From contig CADBWQ010000018.1 in NCBI GenBank assembly GCA_902798545.1, positions 1 through 45,958 on the forward strand: a stretch of 45,958 nucleotides of DNA, in the 5' to 3' direction. A model generated the notes under the pieces. That model was given only the letters and a program-made list of their open reading frames with translations, searched no databases and was not told the origin of the DNA. The translations under genes and the position numbers were made by a program. Positions 31,507 through 40,251 of this stretch are shown piece by piece (the first letter of the stretch is position 1; the number at the start of each line of letters is the position of its first letter). This stretch comes from Oscillospiraceae bacterium. Its GTDB lineage: Bacteria > Bacillota > Clostridia > Oscillospirales > Oscillospiraceae.

Positions 31507-33903
31507 TCAATTCGTCTCGCAGCGGATTCCATCCTCTTCAGCGTGGAGCGCAACCGCATCCAGTCGGTTGCCGCGGGCCTCCACGATACGGGCGGCCACA
31601 GTGTCTTCGACTTCCTTCTGGATGAGGCGGCGGAGATTCCGCGCACCGTAGACGGTGGAGTAGCCCTTTTTCACAAGGTATTGAGGCACCGTCTCGTCCC
31701 AGGTGAGGTCAATGCCGCGGGCCTGCATCACATCGCGCACCTCACTGAGCATGAGAACAGCGATGTCCGCAAAGTTCTCTTCCGTCAGGGCGTTGAAGCA
31801 GACGATCTCGTCCACGCGATTGAGGAACTCCGGACGCAGGAACTCTCCAAGGGCTTTCAGGGCCCGCTCGCGGGACATGTCCTGGGTTGTGCCGCCGAAG
31901 CCGACGTGGGTGGTCTTCGTATTGCTGCCGGCGTTGGTGGTCATGATGATGATCGTGTTTTCAAAGTTCACCGTACGTCCCTGGGCGTCCGTGATCCTTC
32001 CGTCATCCAGAATCTGAAGCAGGATGTTCATGACATCGGGGTGGGCCTTTTCGATCTCGTCAAAGAGTACGACGGAATAGGGCTTGCGTCGAATCTTCTC
32101 GGTCAGTTGACCGGCCTCGTCATAGCCGACATATCCGGGAGGCGAGCCGATGATGCGGGAGACGGAGAACTTCTCCATGAACTCGGACATATCGAGCCGG
32201 ATCAGGCTCTCGGGGCTGTCGAACATGTCGGCGGCAAGACGCTTGACCAGTTCGGTTTTGCCGACGCCGGAACCGCCGACAAAGATGAAGCTCACCGGCT
32301 TGCGCTTTACCTTCAGGCCGACTCTGCCGCGGCGAATGGCAGCACACACAGCGTTCACCGCCTCGTCCTGGCCAACAATGTGCTCTTTCAGGCGGGCATC
32401 CAGTCCGGCAAGACGCTCCAGCTCGTCCTCTTTCACGGAGGAGGCGGGAATCTTGGTCCAGAGCTCGATGATGCGGGCGAGGTTGTCCATGGAGAGACGG
32501 GGCTTTCCCTTCTCCTTCAGCTCCTGCAGCTCCTGGTCGAGGCGGAGCTCCTTGCTGCGGAGTTCCGCAATCCGGGCGTAGCGTTCTTCGGCCAGAGTCG
32601 GGCTGTCGCTCTCGCTGCGGCGGGCGTTATCCGACAGGAGCGCATCCGCTTCAAAGCGGATGTTCTCCAGCTCGCGTTCGACGAACATACGGCGATTGAT
32701 GTCGGGGTCCTTGAGGTTCACATCCGAACAGGCCTCGTCCAGCAGGTCGATGGCCTTGTCGGGCAGAAAGCGGTCGGTGATATAGCGTTCGCTCATTGTG
32801 ACCGCCTTGGCGCACATCTCATCCGGGATCTCCACACCGTGATAATCCTCATAGTAATGGGCAATTCCCTTTAAAATGGCAATGCTGTCATCAATGGATG
32901 GTTCCGTGACAGTGACAGGCTGGAAGCGCCGCTCCAGGGCGGAATCCTTCTCAATGTGCTTGCGGTACTCTGCAAAGGTGGTGGCACCGATAACCTGGAT
33001 CTCTCCACGGGAGAGCGCGGGTTTGAGGATGTTGGCGGCGTTCATGCTGCCCTCTGCATCCCCTGCGCCGACAATGGTGTGCACCTCGTCAATGACGAGA
33101 ATGATGTTCCCCTGCTTGCGGATCTCTTCGATCAGGCCCTTCATGCGGCTCTCAAACTGACCGCGGAACTGGGTTCCTGCTACCAGCGAGGTAAGATCCA
33201 GCAGAAAGACCTGCTTATTCTGCAGCTTGTACGGTACATTCCCCGTGGCAATACGCTGGGCAAGACCCTCGGCAATGGCGGTCTTTCCTACGCCAGGCTC
33301 ACCGATGAGGCAGGGGTTGTTTTTCTGACGCCGGTTCAGGATCTGGATCACGCGTTCAAGTTCCTCATCTCTCCCGATCATGGCGTCCAGTTCGCCCGCA
33401 CGTGCACGCGCCGTCAAGTCGATGCAATAGTTGTCCAGAAACTTGCGCTTGCCATTTTTTCCCGACGCCGCAGCCTGTGCGCTGCGCTGCCATGGGGCAC
33501 CCGTTCCCGGACGGTCTGGGCCTCTTCCCTTTTCTCTATCGCTGTCAGAAGAGGCTGGCTGTCCCTGTGGAGCGTTTCCATTTGGGCGAAAAGCGTCCAG
33601 CAGTTTTCCGAAAAACGGGAATGTCGCCGTCTTGCCGTCCTCATCGCTGTCGCCGCTGTCGTCAGCGTCGACCCCCATCAGTTCCTCTACGCCGTTCAGG
33701 GCATTCATCATCTCGCCCGAAAGGTTTTCGAGGTCCTCGTCGGAGATGCCCATCTTCGTCAGGATATCATCCACGGGCTTGATGTGGAGCTCACGGGCGC
33801 ACTTGAGACAGAGTCCCTCGCTCTTTGTCTGGCTGCCCTCTATTTTGGTGATGAATACAACCGCAGGGTTTTTACCGCAGCGGGAGCAGATACTTGCTTG
33901 CAT
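31507..33903 (-). CDS. ClpE/ClpC-type AAA+ unfoldase with N-terminal zinc finger
   Basis: 798 residues with two AAA+ modules. The N-terminus has a four-cysteine zinc finger (Cys6, Cys9, Cys32, Cys35) as in ClpE and McsA, and no Clp-N repeat domain as in ClpC. A low-complexity acidic/Gly-Pro linker (about 75-150) follows. Then come the first ATPase module (Walker A GEPGVGKT near 215; IDEVHTIVGAG), a short coiled middle domain (about 425-480) and the second module (GGSGVGKT near 545; VLFDEIEKAHPDV). A VGF loop in HVGFGG near 665 is the expected ClpP-docking site, so it should feed substrates to ClpP. No ctsR or mcsB is adjacent. AGAGG precedes the ATG. Confidence 0.9.
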   Translation of the reverse strand: MQASICSRCGKNPAVVFITKIEGSQTKSEGLCLKCARELHIKPVDDILTKMGISDEDLENLSGEMMNALNGVEELMGVDADDSGDSDEDGKTATFPFFGKLLDAFRPNGNAPQGQPASSDSDREKGRGPDRPGTGAPWQRSAQAAASGKNGKRKFLDNYCIDLTARARAGELDAMIGRDEELERVIQILNRRQKNNPCLIGEPGVGKTAIAEGLAQRIATGNVPYKLQNKQVFLLDLTSLVAGTQFRGQFESRMKGLIEEIRKQGNIILVIDEVHTIVGAGDAEGSMNAANILKPALSRGEIQVIGATTFAEYRKHIEKDSALERRFQPVTVTEPSIDDSIAILKGIAHYYEDYHGVEIPDEMCAKAVTMSERYITDRFLPDKAIDLLDEACSDVNLKDPDINRRMFVERELENIRFEADALLSDNARRSESDSPTLAEERYARIAELRSKELRLDQELQELKEKGKPRLSMDNLARIIELWTKIPASSVKEDELERLAGLDARLKEHIVGQDEAVNAVCAAIRRGRVGLKVKRKPVSFIFVGGSGVGKTELVKRLAADMFDSPESLIRLDMSEFMEKFSVSRIIGSPPGYVGYDEAGQLTEKIRRKPYSVVLFDEIEKAHPDVMNILLQILDDGRITDAQGRTVNFENTIIIMTTNAGSNTKTTHVGFGGTTQDMSRERALKALGEFLRPEFLNRVDEIVCFNALTEENFADIAVLMLSEVRDVMQARGIDLTWDETVPQYLVKKGYSTVYGARNLRRLIQKEVEDTVAARIVEARGNRLDAVALHAEEDGIRCETN

Positions 33904-33936
33904 TGTTACCTCTCAGGAAGAAGAATATAGTCAGAA

Positions 33937-34656
33937 TTACAGAAGTCCGTTGGTCAGGAAGCGGAAGGTCAGGAAGAACCGGGCCAGAAGGGTGTTATCC
34001 AACGTGTCCCGTCCCAGGAGCAATCCGAGGAAGCTCAGCAGCCAGCACAGCAGCACACAGTATAGAAAGCCCTTCACGAAGCCGATCAATGCACCGCCGA
34101 GTTCATCCAGGAGTTGGAGACTGTCAGGCAGGCGGAAGACCAGATTCACCAGACTGCTGATCGCGATCAGCAGGATCAGAATCAGGAGGAAACAGAGTGT
34201 CAGCCCCATGACGTAGGTGATCGCGTCACAGAGGATCTGGACTACGGCATCCGTCATGTCCGTATCGGTCTGGTCGGAATAGCGGACCGCACGCTCAGCA
34301 AGTTCCTCCGCCCTCAGATCAGAAAAGCCCGCCTGTTCAATGCAGAAAAAAGCATAGTCATAACGCAGCGAACTGTCAGACGCAAGGACATCTTCCAGAG
34401 ACAGATCCGTCGAGCCGTAACCCATCTCATCCAGAACGGTGTCTCTGGTTCTCTGTGAGTCGATATAGCCGTCGACGAAGGGTTCAAGGACCGGAATGGC
34501 CTCATAGGCGTAGTTAGAAGAGATCGTACTCCCTGCAAGCAGCGCAATTATGATCGCCAGAATACCGGCGAACCCCCCAACCAGGCCTGATTTGTATCCG
34601 TTCCAGATACAGAGAGCCATGATCAGAAGCAAAACGAGATCAATAATAATTCTCAT
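33937..34656 (-). CDS. CvpA family membrane protein
   Basis: 239 residues. The N-terminal half has two membrane helices (about 3-20 and 26-48) in the CvpA arrangement around NGYKSGLVGGFAG. A soluble acidic insert (about 50-140) and two further helices (about 143-170 and 190-215) follow. CvpA proteins are linked to colicin V export in E. coli and to envelope stress tolerance; the biochemical role is unknown. The ribosome site is weak (GGTGA). It lies between truA and the Clp gene on the same strand, with a 33-base gap to Clp. Confidence 0.8.
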   Translation of the reverse strand: MRIIIDLVLLLIMALCIWNGYKSGLVGGFAGILAIIIALLAGSTISSNYAYEAIPVLEPFVDGYIDSQRTRDTVLDEMGYGSTDLSLEDVLASDSSLRYDYAFFCIEQAGFSDLRAEELAERAVRYSDQTDTDMTDAVVQILCDAITYVMGLTLCFLLILILLIAISSLVNLVFRLPDSLQLLDELGGALIGFVKGFLYCVLLCWLLSFLGLLLGRDTLDNTLLARFFLTFRFLTNGLL

Positions 34657-34702
34657 ACAGCGTCACCAAATTCATAATAGTCCGCATACTCAGCCATTCA
34701 TG

Positions 34703-35470
34703 TCAGTCGCAGAACTCAAACTCCGGATACCAGATATGATTAAGATACAGGCCATGCGGCGGCATAGTTGGGCCGGTCAGGCGCCGGTCGCCTTTATCCA
34801 GAAGCGCGGGAATATCCTCCGGTTTCAGTTTGCCATAGGCTGCATAGACCATCGTTCCCACTATCGCGCGGCACATGTTATACAGGAAGCCGTCAGCACA
34901 GATTGCGATGGTAATCAGGGGCCCGGCATCTTCAACCCGACAATGAAAGATCGTTCGCACCGTGGTGCGGGTCTCAGTGCCGACAGAGCGGACCGCGCGA
35001 AAATCATGTGTTCCCTCAAAGGCAGCTGCCGCCTGACGCATCATGTTCAGATCCAGGTTCTGGGGGTAGAAGCAGACACGATGTTCCTGAAACGGATCGC
35101 GGATCGGCGCATTCCAGATGCGGTAGATATACTCTTTCCGTATGCAGGAGCCGATGGCATTGAAGCCCGGCTCCCCTTCCGCGGCGGAAAAAACCGAGAT
35201 GTCGTGGGGCAGCCTCGCATTCACCGCAAAGGGGATGCGGTCCACGGGGATCGTGCAGTCGGTACGGAAGTTTGCACAGTAATGACGCGCGTGAACGCCG
35301 GCATCCGTTCTGCCGCAACCGACACATCTCACAGGGTGACCGCAGATCTGAACAAGCGCCTGCTCCAGCGTCTCCTGGACCGTGCGGTCCTTTTTCTGGG
35401 TCTGCCAGCCATGATAGGCACTGCCATCATAGGCGAGGTGCAGAATAATATTTCTTTCCAGTCTATCCAT
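34703..35470 (-). CDS. truA: tRNA pseudouridine(38-40) synthase TruA
   Basis: Makes pseudouridine at positions 38-40 in the anticodon arm of many tRNAs. 255 residues, with the early AYDGSAYHGWQTQ (13-25) and the catalytic-Asp segment GCGRTDAGVHA (51-61, Asp56), plus FLYNMCRAIVGTMV near 190, all typical. It follows ecfT after 5 bases, an arrangement common in Bacillota where the EcfA-EcfA-EcfT module precedes truA. The ribosome site is poor, which suggests coupling to ecfT. Confidence 0.95.
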   Translation of the reverse strand: MDRLERNIILHLAYDGSAYHGWQTQKKDRTVQETLEQALVQICGHPVRCVGCGRTDAGVHARHYCANFRTDCTIPVDRIPFAVNARLPHDISVFSAAEGEPGFNAIGSCIRKEYIYRIWNAPIRDPFQEHRVCFYPQNLDLNMMRQAAAAFEGTHDFRAVRSVGTETRTTVRTIFHCRVEDAGPLITIAICADGFLYNMCRAIVGTMVYAAYGKLKPEDIPALLDKGDRRLTGPTMPPHGLYLNHIWYPEFEFCD

Positions 35471-35475
35471 GCTTT

Positions 35476-36273
35476 TCAGAGTCCATAGTGTTTCAGCACA
35501 AAGATCCCAGCCACCAGGAGCAAGCCCAGAAACAGCGCGACAAAATCAATGCCGGTGAAATGCAGCTGCTTCAGACGCGTCCGACCTTCTCCGCCATGAT
35601 AGCAGCGGCTCTCCATGGCCACGGCCAGCTCGTCGGCGCGTCGAAACGCGGATACAAACAGGGGGACCAGAATGGGCAGGAGCGCCTTGGCGCGCTCGAT
35701 GAGATTGCCGGTCTCAAAGTCGGCACCGCGGGCCTTTTGGGCTGACATGATTTTGTCCGTCTCCTCGATAAGAGTCGGAATGAAACGGAGCGCCATGCTC
35801 ATCATCAGGGTCATCTCGTGGACGGGCACATGCAGCTTCTTCAGCGGATTCATAAGCCGTTCCAATCCGTCGGTAAGAGCCATGGGACTTGTCGTATAGG
35901 TCAACAGGAAGGTCCCTGTGATCAGAAGTGTGATACGCAGCATCATCTTAACGGAACGTTCGATTCCCTCCCAGGTGATGATCCAGCCCTCGCGAATCGG
36001 GGTCCCCTGGGTGTAGAACAGGTTCAGCAGAGCGGTCAGCGCAATGATGAACATCATAGGTTTCAAGCCTTTGAAAATGTTCTTCAGGCTGATATGAGAG
36101 ATCGCCATGGAAAGCAATGTCACCGCAATCATCACTCCATTGGCAGCCCAGCCTTTCGCATTGAAGAGCGCAATGATATAGAGCAGAACGAAAATGAGCT
36201 TCGTACGCGGATCCAGACGGTGGATAACCGTATTGCCTGGGAAATACTGGCCAAGAGTGATGTCTTTCAGCAT
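35476..36273 (-). CDS. ecfT: ECF transporter transmembrane subunit EcfT
   Basis: Membrane coupling protein of the energy-coupling factor module that takes up vitamins and metals with exchangeable S-components. 265 residues, start LGQYFPGNTVIHRLDPRTK typical of EcfT, several membrane helices, and the two cytoplasmic coupling motifs with Ala-Arg-Gly cores: AQKARGAD and the later SAFRRADELAVAMESRCY. The ATG overlaps the stop of the second ATPase gene by 7 bases. No S-component gene is nearby, so this is a shared (group II) module. Confidence 0.95.
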   Translation of the reverse strand: MLKDITLGQYFPGNTVIHRLDPRTKLIFVLLYIIALFNAKGWAANGVMIAVTLLSMAISHISLKNIFKGLKPMMFIIALTALLNLFYTQGTPIREGWIITWEGIERSVKMMLRITLLITGTFLLTYTTSPMALTDGLERLMNPLKKLHVPVHEMTLMMSMALRFIPTLIEETDKIMSAQKARGADFETGNLIERAKALLPILVPLFVSAFRRADELAVAMESRCYHGGEGRTRLKQLHFTGIDFVALFLGLLLVAGIFVLKHYGL

Positions 36274-37127
36274 GCCGGCACCGCCCCCGCTCTCCGCACC
36301 GCATTCAGAAGCTGCTCATGGGTGTAAATCGCTCCTTCCAGCGGGATTCCACGTCTCCGAAGCGCCTCCGCCAGTTCAGCTGCCATCGGAACATCCAGGC
36401 CGATCTCAGACAGCTCCGCGGTGCGGGCGAAAACTTTCTCAGGGCTACCGTCCATCCAGACAGTCCCTTCGGAGAAGACGATGAGCCTCTCGGCGTAGCG
36501 GGCTGCGTCATCCATATTATGGCTGACGATCATGACGGTGGCGCCGCTCTTCTCCCGATAGGCACGGATATTCTCCATAATTGTACGGCTGCCCGCCGGG
36601 TCCAGCCCGGCTGTCGGCTCATCAAGGATCAGAATCTCCGGGCGCATGGCAATTACGCCGGCAATTGCAATACGGCGCTTTTGGCCGCCGGAGAGCTCCA
36701 GCGGGGACCGATCAAACAGGCTCACATCCACCCCGGTAAAACCAGCGGCCTCCCGTACGCGGTCCTCAATCTCGTCTTTCGGGAGTTTCATGTTCTTAGG
36801 CCCATAAGCGATATCCGCGGCAACCGTCTCTTCAAAGAGCTGGTACTCCGGATATTGAAACACCAAACCGACCCGGCGCTTGATATCACGGCGGGTGTAT
36901 TTGTCCTTATTGATGTCTTCACCGTCGATCTTCACCAGGCCGGAAGTCGGCTGTAGCAGCGCATTGAGATGCTGAACAAAAGTCGATTTTCCAGACCCGG
37001 TATGCCCGAGGAGGCAGATGCTCTCCCCTTGGGTGATCGTGAGATTAACATCGCGGATTGCAGTTTTCTGAAATGGAGTGCCCACACTGTAAGTGTGGGT
37101 CAGATTTTCAACACTTAAGACTGCCAT
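36267..37127 (-). CDS. ecfA2: ECF transporter ATPase EcfA2
   Basis: ATP-binding subunit of the ECF module. 286 residues; Walker A GHTGSGKST (41-49), Q-loop in VFQYPEYQLF, signature LSGGQKRR, Walker B ILDEPTAGLDP. The early TYSVGTPFQKTAI insertion before Walker A is typical of EcfA2 as opposed to EcfA1. GGAGG is a few bases upstream of the ATG, inside the end of the preceding gene, which overlaps by 13 bases. Forms the ATPase heterodimer with EcfA1. Confidence 0.94.
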   Translation of the reverse strand: MAVLSVENLTHTYSVGTPFQKTAIRDVNLTITQGESICLLGHTGSGKSTFVQHLNALLQPTSGLVKIDGEDINKDKYTRRDIKRRVGLVFQYPEYQLFEETVAADIAYGPKNMKLPKDEIEDRVREAAGFTGVDVSLFDRSPLELSGGQKRRIAIAGVIAMRPEILILDEPTAGLDPAGSRTIMENIRAYREKSGATVMIVSHNMDDAARYAERLIVFSEGTVWMDGSPEKVFARTAELSEIGLDVPMAAELAEALRRRGIPLEGAIYTHEQLLNAVRRAGAVPAC

Positions 37128-37972
37128 ACTGCCCTCCGCCTGAGGATCGCAGTGGCGATCTCTTCCGCACAGGCTTCGGCCTGAAGCGCACTGTATGACA
37201 AGTCATAGCCGTCTTCGTTTAGGTCATGAATCATACGCACCGTTTCCGGCACGTCCAGGCCCTCCCGCTCCATCTCGTCGATGTGGGAGAAGATCTCTGC
37301 CGGTGACCCGTCGGCGGCAATTCCGCCGTTCGACATGACGATCAGGCGATCGGCGTGAATGCATTCGTCCATATGATGGGTAATCAGAATAACCGTAATA
37401 CCCCTATCCCGGCAGAGACGCTCAATGGTGGAGATGACTTCCTTTCTCCCCTGGGGATCCAGCATCGCAGTGGGCTCGTCCAGAACGATCAGCTCCGGCT
37501 GCATGGCAAGGACCCCGGCAATGGCGACACGCTGTTTTTGCCCACCGGAGAGCAGATGCGGGGCGTGCAAGCGATATTCATACATGCCCACCTGACGAAG
37601 GGCATCATCCACCCTCTGTCGGATCTCTTCAGACGGGACCCCGAGATTCTCCGGAGCAAAGGCAACGTCCTCCTCAACAACATTCGCAACGATCTGGTTG
37701 TCGGGGTTCTGAAAAACCATCCCAACGGTATGGCGGATGTCAAGAAGCTTCTCCTCATCGGTGGTGGGAAGCCCGGAAACACGCACGGTTCCTTCGGTTG
37801 GAAGCAGGATTCCGTTCATGTGCTTTGCCAGGGTCGACTTTCCGGAGCCGTTGTGGCCGAGAACCGCAGTGAAGCTCCCTTTTTCAAAAGAAAGGCAGAT
37901 ATCGCACAGGATATTCTCTGTCGCTTCCGGGTAACGAAAGAAAACATGATCAAATTCAACAATCGCAGCCAC
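37115..37972 (-). CDS. ecfA1: ECF transporter ATPase EcfA1
   Basis: First gene of the ECF module. 285 residues; Walker A GHNGSGKST, VFQNPDNQIVANVVEEDVAF typical of EcfA1, signature LSGGQKQR, Walker B IVLDEPTAMLDP. The start codon is GTG at 37972, with AGGAG six bases upstream; there is no better ATG. It pairs with EcfA2 and binds EcfT. The promoter probably lies in the 145-base gap towards the tRNA cluster, but I see no strong consensus on the minus strand. Confidence 0.94.
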   Translation of the reverse strand: MAAIVEFDHVFFRYPEATENILCDICLSFEKGSFTAVLGHNGSGKSTLAKHMNGILLPTEGTVRVSGLPTTDEEKLLDIRHTVGMVFQNPDNQIVANVVEEDVAFAPENLGVPSEEIRQRVDDALRQVGMYEYRLHAPHLLSGGQKQRVAIAGVLAMQPELIVLDEPTAMLDPQGRKEVISTIERLCRDRGITVILITHHMDECIHADRLIVMSNGGIAADGSPAEIFSHIDEMEREGLDVPETVRMIHDLNEDGYDLSYSALQAEACAEEIATAILRRRAVWQS

Positions 37973-38072
37973 AGCGTTCTCCTACAAAATCTGTTTAAAC
38001 TGTGTTATTTTATCATTTATCGTTCCTTAGGTCAATAAGCTTTCTTTTGAAAAAAGAGTCTCAAAAAAAGAG

Positions 38073-38101
38073 TTGACAAATCAACCCAAATCAGTTATTA
38101 T
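38073..38101 (+). promoter_or_regulatory. Promoter of the tRNA cluster
   Basis: A perfect TTGACA (38073-38078) and TATTAT (38096-38101) are 17 bases apart, ending 16 bases before the first tRNA. A strong promoter of this kind is expected for stable RNA. Confidence 0.85.
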
Positions 38102-38117
38102 ACATAAGCTGTCGCGC

Positions 38118-38194
38118 GGGAGCATAGCTCAGCTGGTTAGAGCACCTGCCTTACAAGCAGGGGGTCACTGGTTCGAGTCCAGTTGTTCCCACCA
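38118..38194 (+). tRNA. tRNA-Val (anticodon TAC)
   Basis: Full cloverleaf with acceptor stem GGGAGCA/TGTTCCC, anticodon stem CCTGC/GCAGG and loop CTTACAA giving anticodon TAC, T-loop TTCGAGT and encoded CCA. First gene of the cluster. Confidence 0.96.
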
Positions 38195-38205
38195 ATTATT
38201 TACAT

Positions 38206-38280
<75 letters not shown>

Positions 38281-38281
<1 letters not shown>

Positions 38282-38300
38282 CCCCTTTTCTTAAAGGGGT
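38281..38300 (+). other. Perfect hairpin between tRNA-Phe and tRNA-Gly
   Basis: ACCCCTTT pairs with AAAGGGGT around a TCTT loop, beginning at the last base of the tRNA-Phe CCA. There is no T-run, so it is probably a processing or spacer structure, not a terminator. Confidence 0.5.
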
Positions 38301-38305
38301 TTCAT

Positions 38306-38381
38306 GCGGGCATAGCTCATCCGGTAGAGCGCCACCTTGCCAAGGTGGAGGTAGCGAGTTCGAGCCTCGTTGCCCGCTCCA
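38306..38381 (+). tRNA. tRNA-Gly (anticodon GCC)
   Basis: Acceptor stem GCGGGCA/TGCCCGC, anticodon stem CCACC/GGTGG with loop TTGCCAA giving GCC, T-loop TTCGAGC, discriminator T and encoded CCA. Confidence 0.96.
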
Positions 38382-38385
38382 AATG

Positions 38386-38408
38386 TCTTGCGGGGATAAC
38401 CCGCAAGA
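38386..38408 (+). other. Perfect hairpin between tRNA-Gly and tRNA-Cys
   Basis: TCTTGCGGG pairs with CCCGCAAGA around a 5-base loop. Only a TT follows, so it is not a convincing terminator; as with the other spacer hairpin, a role in transcript processing is possible. Confidence 0.5.
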
Positions 38409-38415
38409 TTCATAT

Positions 38416-38490
38416 GGCGCCATAGCCAAGTGGTAAGGCAGCGGACTGCAAATCCGCGATTCCCCGGTTCAAGTCCGGGTGGCGCCTCCA
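38416..38490 (+). tRNA. tRNA-Cys (anticodon GCA)
   Basis: Acceptor stem GGCGCCA/TGGCGCC, anticodon stem GCGGA/TCCGC with loop CTGCAAA giving GCA, T-loop TTCAAGT, discriminator T and encoded CCA. Last gene of the cluster. Confidence 0.96.
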
Positions 38491-38525
38491 GAACAGGTGC
38501 GCGATGCGCATCTGTTTTTATTTTT
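38491..38525 (+). terminator. Terminator of the tRNA cluster
   Basis: AACAGGTGCGC pairs with GCGCATCTGTT (one G-U type position) around GAT and runs into TTTTTATTTTT. It starts directly after the tRNA-Cys CCA. Confidence 0.9.
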
Positions 38526-38589
38526 CGCTTGCTTCCTGGCATCACCTGTGCTACCTTATGATTATCCCTGTGAAAGTGAGGTCCTGTTC

Positions 38590-40146
38590 ATGCAGGAACA
38601 TAATCTGTCTCTCACAGAACGGTTGTCCGACCGTCTCCTGCAATGGCTTTGGGAGAGCCGGTTGCCCTTCTTTTCGTCGCTGATCTTCGGTCTGATCGCA
38701 CATATGTTCATGCTCACAAACAAGCTCCCCAACCACGATGACGTCGCCTATCTCTTCGATAAGGGTGAGACCGTGCTGTCCGGGCGTTGGGGTTTGGAGC
38801 TTCTGCGTTATGTGATTCCCGACTACTCCATGCCATGGCTGCACGGGATCGTGAGTATTCTTCTTCTCGCCGTCTCGATCTGTACAATCGTGCAGCTGTT
38901 TGAGATCCGCAGCCGGCTCGGACAGATCCTTCTGTCCGGCCTGATCATCTGTTTTCCCTCTCAGGTCGGCACCTTTTGTTATATGTATACCAGCAGCAGC
39001 TATGCGCTTGCCTTTCTGCTGAGTGTCCTGGCTGTAAAAGAGGCTGTCGGAAGCCGCTGGCCTCACTGGCTTGCCGCTGTGCTGTTCATCATTCTCGCCT
39101 GCAGCATCTATCAGGCGTACTTCACCATTACGGCAAGTCTGCTGGTGCTTCTTGTGATCAGGGAACTTCTGATTCACGGCAGTGAGAATTATACGCAATC
39201 GGCACTAAAGAAAGGGCTTCTGTTCATCGGTATCCTGCTAGTGGGATACGAAGCCTACCGCCTGTCGATTTCCCTGTCCCTGGCGATCATCGGCGGTGAG
39301 GTCAACCAGTATTCCAACGAGGCACAGGAGATGGCGCCGGACTTTCCTGCCGGGATCCTCGTTGCCTATCGCTTCTTCATATTCAATCTTACTTCGCGAT
39401 ACAACATGATCATCGTCTCCCGGAGCTCCAGAGCGCTCCACTTTATCTGTCTGGGCCTTGCAGGCATCGGTCTGGTTGTAAGCCAGATCCGCGCCAGGAA
39501 TCTTAAGAGCACACTGCTTCTGGTGTTCAGCCTCATCATGCTGCCACTGAGCATTTGCTGCCTGTATATCGTGTTCTACTGGAACACCATCCACACCCTG
39601 GTTCTGTATTCGTATTTCTCGCTGTACATTCTGGCTGTGATGGGGGTGGAAGTACTTCCAGAGTCTGCAGTCCGTGGGTGCAGAGACCTTCTCTATGTTG
39701 CTTTTACGGTGATTCTGGGCATCAACATCTGCTTTGCCAACCGAAGCTATTTAAAGCTGTTTCTCGAATATGAGAATGCCTATTCCCTTGCGACAACCCT
39801 GGTCACACAGGTTCGGTCCCTGCCGGGGTATGAGCCGACAGACCAGGTAGTCATCTATCCGACGGCCGGAAATGCATTGGAATTTGCGCCGGAATTTGGT
39901 TCCGAAGAAGAACAGAAGCACGATCTGATGGGCATTCAGTTTCAGCTTATGACAGGCTATACAGAAGAAGAGTTCATCCGCCGCTTTGCCGGTGCGGAGC
40001 TGAATATCGTCAGCCATGAGCAGGCGCTGCATGAAATCACGGACAGAGACTTTGAGCGGATGCCGGAATACCCTGCAGAAGGTTCCGTCAAACGGATCGA
40101 AGACGGACTGATCTTCGTGAAGTTTCCGCCGACAATCTATAACTGA
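38590..40146 (+). CDS. GtrII-like membrane glucosyltransferase-domain protein
   Basis: 518 residues with about ten to twelve hydrophobic helices between residues 20 and 420 and a soluble C-terminal domain of about 100 residues. The early loop LTNKLPNHDDVAYLFDKGET with an Asp-Asp pair, followed by GRWGLELLRY, is the pattern I associate with the GtrII/glucosyl-transferase domain family (polyprenyl-phosphate-sugar-dependent modification of surface polysaccharides). The donor, acceptor and reaction are not shown by the sequence. I start at 38590, with a GTGAGG ribosome site. It stands alone on the plus strand between the tRNA cluster and ybaB and has its own terminator. Confidence 0.75.
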   Translation: MQEHNLSLTERLSDRLLQWLWESRLPFFSSLIFGLIAHMFMLTNKLPNHDDVAYLFDKGETVLSGRWGLELLRYVIPDYSMPWLHGIVSILLLAVSICTIVQLFEIRSRLGQILLSGLIICFPSQVGTFCYMYTSSSYALAFLLSVLAVKEAVGSRWPHWLAAVLFIILACSIYQAYFTITASLLVLLVIRELLIHGSENYTQSALKKGLLFIGILLVGYEAYRLSISLSLAIIGGEVNQYSNEAQEMAPDFPAGILVAYRFFIFNLTSRYNMIIVSRSSRALHFICLGLAGIGLVVSQIRARNLKSTLLLVFSLIMLPLSICCLYIVFYWNTIHTLVLYSYFSLYILAVMGVEVLPESAVRGCRDLLYVAFTVILGINICFANRSYLKLFLEYENAYSLATTLVTQVRSLPGYEPTDQVVIYPTAGNALEFAPEFGSEEEQKHDLMGIQFQLMTGYTEEEFIRRFAGAELNIVSHEQALHEITDRDFERMPEYPAEGSVKRIEDGLIFVKFPPTIYN

Positions 40147-40177
40147 GATACAGTATCAAAGCCTTCAGCTCATAGCT

Positions 40178-40213
40178 AGAGCCCCTGCTTCGTAGCAGGG
40201 GCTCTCGTTTTCC
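40178..40213 (+). terminator. Terminator between convergent GtrII-like gene and ybaB
   Basis: Perfect 11-bp stem, AGAGCCCCTGC with GCAGGGGCTCT, loop TTCGTA, followed by CGTTTT. It lies 32 bases after the GtrII-like stop and about 40 bases past the ybaB stop, so it can serve both genes. Confidence 0.85.
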
Positions 40214-40251
40214 ATTCGTCGGCAGGGACTTTCGGTCCCGGAAAACCAGAA

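Noticed and set aside
31435-32874. A 479-codon plus-strand frame antisense to the Clp ATPase gene.
   Set aside because: Mirror of a conserved AAA+ coding sequence; no recognisable protein features.
37080-37099. Perfect hairpin ACCCACACT/AGTGTGGG near the start of ecfA2.
   Set aside because: It falls in well-conserved codons (THTYSVG), has no T-run, and is probably a coding coincidence, though an effect on ecfA2 translation is not excluded.
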